From Mytilus californianus (Eukaryota; Mollusca; Bivalvia; Mytilida; Mytilidae): a stretch of DNA of 64,000 nt. The translations under genes and the position numbers were made by a program. The notes beneath the pieces are model-generated. The model ran no database searches. It was not told the DNA's origin and saw only the letters and a program-made list of their open reading frames with translations. The stretch is taken from positions 108,311,640-108,375,639 of the forward strand of contig NW_026262712.1 in assembly GCF_021869535.1 (NCBI RefSeq), in the 5' to 3' direction. Positions 60,525 to 64,000 of this stretch are shown here, in pieces. Within the stretch, counting starts at the first letter, position 1. Every line of letters begins with the position of its first letter.

Positions 60525-61650
60525 ATTTTTGTCGAGCCTGCGACTTTTGTCGCAGAAAGCTCGACATAGGGATAGTGATCCGGCGGCGGCGGCGGCGTTA
60601 GCTAACTTCTTAAAAGCTTTATATTTTAGAAGCTAGAAGACCTGGATGCTTCATACTTTGTATATAGATGCCTTATGTTACGAAGTTTCCATCTGTCATA
60701 TGTCCATTGTCCTTGACCTCATTTTCATGGTTCAGTGACTACTTGAAAAAAGTCAACTTTTTTGTAATGTTAATTTCTTTCTAATAATGAGTAATAGGAT
60801 AACTGTATTTAGTATGTGCGTACCTTGCAAGGTCCTCATGCCCGTCAGACAATTTTCATTTGACCTCGACCTCATTTCATGGATCGGGGAACAAGGTTAA
60901 GTTTTCGTGGTCAAGTCCATATATCAGATACTATAAGCAGTAGGTCTACTATATTTGGTATATGGAATGATTGTAAGGTGTACATGTCCAACTGGTAGGT
61001 GTCATCTGACCTTGACCTCATTTTCATGGTTCAGTGGTCAAAGTTAAGTTTTTGAGTTTTGGTCTTTTTTTCTAATACTATATGCAATAGGTCAACTATA
61101 TTTGGTGTATGGAAATATTTTATGATGTACATGTCAGTCTCGTAGGTTTTATTTGACCTTGACCTCAGTTTCACGATTCATTTCTCAGTGTTAAGTTTTT
61201 GTGTTTTGGTCTGTTTTTCTTCAATTATAAGCAATTTATCAACTATATTTGTTGTATGGAAGGATTGTAAGGTGTATATGTCTGTCTTGCAGGTATCATC
61301 TGACCTTTACCTCATTTTCATGGTTCATTGGCCAATGTTAAGTTTGTTTCTTAGATACTATAAGCCATATGTCAACTATATTTAATGCATACATTGATTG
61401 TAAGGTGTACATGTCTGTCTAGCATGGTTCATCTGACCTTGACCTCATTTTCATGGTTCATTGGTCAATGTTAAGTTTTCTTGGTTAAGACTGTTTCGTA
61501 GAAACTATAAGCAATAGGTCAACTATGTTTGGTTTATTGAATGATTGTAAGGTGTACATGTATTTCTCGTTTGATTTATCTGACCTTGACCCCCTTTTCT
61601 TGGATCATGTTAAGTTTATGTGTTACTTGTAGTAAAGCTTTATATTTAGG
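60525..61650 (+). repeat. Dispersed repeat with a GTCGAGC hairpin, GGC run and about six 135-bp tandem units
   Basis: GTCGAGCCTGCGAC / GTCGCAGAAAGCTCGAC forms a hairpin at 60533-60567, followed by a CGG run. Units with TGACCTTGACCTCATTTTCA, TGGTTCANTGGTCAANGTTA and AAGCAATAGGTCAACTATAT then recur near 60711, 60860, 61012, 61152, 61300, 61437 and 61580. No coding content. Confidence 0.85.
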
Positions 61651-61769
61651 ACTATCAACATAAAATCATTGGTTAGTAAAGAAGGCGAGACATTTCAGCG
61701 TGTGCACTCTTGTGCTTTCATATGTACACTTGTTGTGTGAAATATATTTCAAATATTTAACTTTTGCAG

Positions 61770-61900
61770 AACTGGAATTTGGAGATGTGGATATTTCTAA
61801 ATTAATTGAATTGTCACAATATGTGGAGCAGAGACCACAACAAGAAAAAACAACAATATCGGTGCCTGAAATTGTAGTAAACAAGGATGTCATGCCCCCT
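61770..61900 (+). CDS. Possible internal exon of an unrecognised gene
   Basis: Bounded by TTTTGCAG (acceptor) and CCT|GTAAGT (donor). Reads 43 residues, starting LEFGDVDISKLIELSQYVEQ, with a glutamine/lysine-rich stretch and VVNKDVMPP. No neighbouring exon could be joined in phase: the next candidate acceptor, at 62766, leads into the right domain only in another phase. Probably part of the same decayed gene as 62767-63108. Confidence 0.35.
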
Positions 61901-62069
61901 GTAAGTTCAAGCCTAAGTTGATCCTCAACATTACTTTAGTCTGCAATAAACAATGGCCACTACGGAATATCTGAATATCATATGACACTTTCTTAAACTT
62001 TTACATTTGAGGTCTATAATTTAGTTTTTGTCACATCAACTTGTAATACATATACAAAATTTAGGAGAT

Positions 62070-62260
62070 TTGGTATGACTGCCAATGAGACAATTATGCC
62101 TAAAAACTAAAGGCTAAATATGTAAAAATTACAGGTCAATCTATGACATTCAACGAAAAACAAAAACCAACACACTGTAGTAAGCTATAAATGGCACAGA
62201 GAGGACTAAATGTGAAGTCATTCAAAATGGAAAACATTACTTATATTGCAAAAATAAATG
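62070..62260 (+). repeat. SINE-like repeat copy
   Basis: TTTGGTATGACTGCCAATGA near 62070 followed by TTACAGGTCAATCTATGACA and AGCTATAAATGGCACAGAGA. Same family as 1971-2270, more diverged. Confidence 0.55.
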
Positions 62261-62766
62261 AAAAATAAATCTGACAGGCATGAAGGTATACACACACATG
62301 CTGCTAGAATTGTTCACTTTATTATGTGTCATATTAATGGGCAATTTCACCAAAGGAAATACATCCATGGGTAGTTATTGATGTATATTTTGTCAAATTG
62401 TCATCAATTTTCATATTCCTATAAGTTGTCTATGAAAACAGAGAACCACTCTTTATATCTAATTTGAAATCAAGGTTCCCATTTTTATCTCCTTTTTAAT
62501 TGTTTTGTGGAATATTGCCAAGAAGCTGTAGACACAGCAGATTTTGATTACTTTATTTTGAGAGATTTTGATCCAAAAATAAACATTTCAATTACATTGA
62601 ATGGAACAAATGTATCGAATATTCCTATTCCTTAAACCATCATTAATTCTATAAAGAAAAATGCATTTAAAAAAATTACTTAAGAAACAGTAGGGTATAA
62701 TACGGAAACATATTATTGTCTATTAATGAGTTAACCATGCACATTCACTGGTCGTTCATATTTTAG

Positions 62767-63108
62767 GTTATCCTTGGAAAAAAACAGCCAGGCCTCAACT
62801 AAACATAGAAAAAGATTCCGTAAATGTTGGAGATTTTGTGTTAACTGATCTAGAAGAGTACGGTGATGAGTGGCCACAAATGTGAAAAATTATCACCATT
62901 TGTGGTCTGAATATGGATATCCAATGGTATAAGGGCAGCAAGTCGTCAGCATGGTCACCATGCACTGTTCCCATTCCCGGGCAGAGGGGAAAGAGGAAAC
63001 CGTTCCTGGAAATTGTGTCAAGAGACAAGATTTGGAAAAGTGGGTTTCAACTGACGACAAATGGCTACCTTCCAAAAAATATCAAGGATTACATTGATCA
63101 ATATAACA
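62767..63108 (+). pseudogene. Broken 'VGDFV...WYKGS...W' domain, C-terminus of a probable transposon-derived protein
   Basis: After an acceptor-like CATATTTTAG, one frame reads SVNVGDFVLTDLEEYGDEWP, then a TGA (62883-62885), then ITICGLNMDIQWYKGSKSSA and PGQRGKRKPFLEIVSRDKIW to about 63108. The continuous sense on both sides of the TGA, in the same frame, shows the stop is a substitution, probably of GGA. This Tudor/chromo-like segment is one I associate with C-termini of transposon- or retroelement-derived animal proteins; I cannot name the family with certainty. Confidence 0.5.
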
Positions 63109-63764
63109 TAATTTATTTTTTTTTACGGATACAATGTACTCGGATTATTTAAAAAACAAGTTTTCCCACCAAGTTTTATAATTCTATGAATAGCAGTTAA
63201 AAGAGCCAAAAAGCAATTTAAATGGCCCACCATACTGAAACTCCATTTCATACATGTATGATAATTATATGAATAAAAGGTGATGTGGGGGAAATAACCA
63301 ATAAGACAGCAACATATTATGAAAATAAATTATCGTTAACCTCAAATACCACATTTTAGTAAGAGCAGTTCCATTAAAACGCACTTGGTATACAGGGAAA
63401 GCACATGCATTGAAAATAAAGTAGCCATCCATAGAAGGTGCATATGTTTTAATCGTGTACAACATGATATTTTACACCCATCCATAGTGGCAAATTCAAT
63501 TTGCATTCCTTTGGTCCGAAGTATGTTTTGATGGAACTGCCCTTAGATACTATCAGTTAAATGGAGAACATAATACAAATAAACTGTACTTTAGTTGGAA
63601 TTGTTATTTTAAAGAGCTTTGTAAAAAAAATATTTCTCTGTTTCATTAGTAAAATTCATTTTTGAACTCTTTAACTTAACATACTTTTGCAGGTGATAGG
63701 AAATTTGAAAAGAAGAAACTCTTGTAAAGATTACAATACTAATTCTGACTCTGACAGTATTGCA

Positions 63765-63905
63765 TACCTATAAAAATAAGAAGATGTGGTAAGATTGCCA
63801 ATGAGATAACTCTCCACCAGACACCAAATGTCGTAGAAGTTAACAACTATATGTCATCCTTCAACAATGAGCAAAACCCATACCGCATAGTAAGCTTGAT
63901 TAATT
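63765..63905 (+). repeat. SINE-like repeat copy
   Basis: AATAAGAAGATGTGGTAAGA then TTGCCAATGAGATAACTCTC and TCCTTCAACAATGAGCAAAA. A well-preserved copy of the 1971-2270 family. Confidence 0.7.
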
Positions 63906-64000
63906 CCCAGAAAAAGGTATACGCTTAATTGCTGTTTAATCTTATAAAAAAAACTATCAGAGTTTAAAAAAAAAGTAAGGAGTGTACTACCTGGTCAGGT

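Overview
The window looks like genomic DNA of a bivalve mollusc, most likely a mussel (Mytilidae). It is AT-rich, intron-rich and packed with dispersed and tandem repeats of a kind I associate with mussel genomes; the species call is inference. Real coding sequence is sparse. Most open frames are chance frames or lie inside repeats.

Layout. (1) 1-9.5 kb: the last nine exons of a DHX29-type DExH RNA helicase on the + strand, with repeats in its introns and a 60-bp tandem repeat that begins inside the final codons. (2) 9.8-16.5 kb: gene-poor DNA with an 874-bp hAT transposon remnant (13-bp inverted ends, 8-bp target duplication, a fragment of a transposase C-terminus), tandem repeats and decayed element-like frames on the - strand. 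(3) 16.7-29.6 kb: an array of about 112-bp repeats split by an 11.25-kb DNA transposon (17822-29070). The transposon has near-identical 41-bp inverted ends and a TTA target duplication. It carries an intact five-exon gene: a SAM domain, coiled coil, basic patch, 23-residue repeats and a cysteine-peptidase-like domain, then a -1 shift at an A AAA AAC heptamer into a 919-codon RNase-H-fold DDE transposase frame with a SAP-like tail. This is the most interesting object here. (4) 29.8-50 kb: no host gene seen; a pogo/Tigger-like element, a 45-bp tandem array, several long dispersed bivalve repeats, a 1.2-kb near-perfect palindrome that is a Mutator-like element with 534-bp inverted ends and a 9-bp target duplication, and about 14 copies of a roughly 130-bp tandem repeat. 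(5) 50-60.2 kb: an intact single-exon gene for a protein with a death-fold (CARD-like) N-terminus and a TPR-like helical C-terminus, followed 6 kb downstream by a decayed duplicate with stops, frameshifts and a 0.9-kb insertion. (6) 60.5-64 kb: a GC-rich hairpin plus a tandem-repeat element, then remnants of a gene or transposon-derived gene with an in-frame stop, and SINE-like repeats.

The helicase and the CARD-like gene are probable host genes. DHX29 acts in 43S ribosome scanning; the CARD-like gene may belong to innate immunity, which is inference from its fold. The rest records at least four classes of cut-and-paste transposon at different stages of decay. Exon limits are read from splice signals, reading phase and family resemblance, without transcripts or searches.
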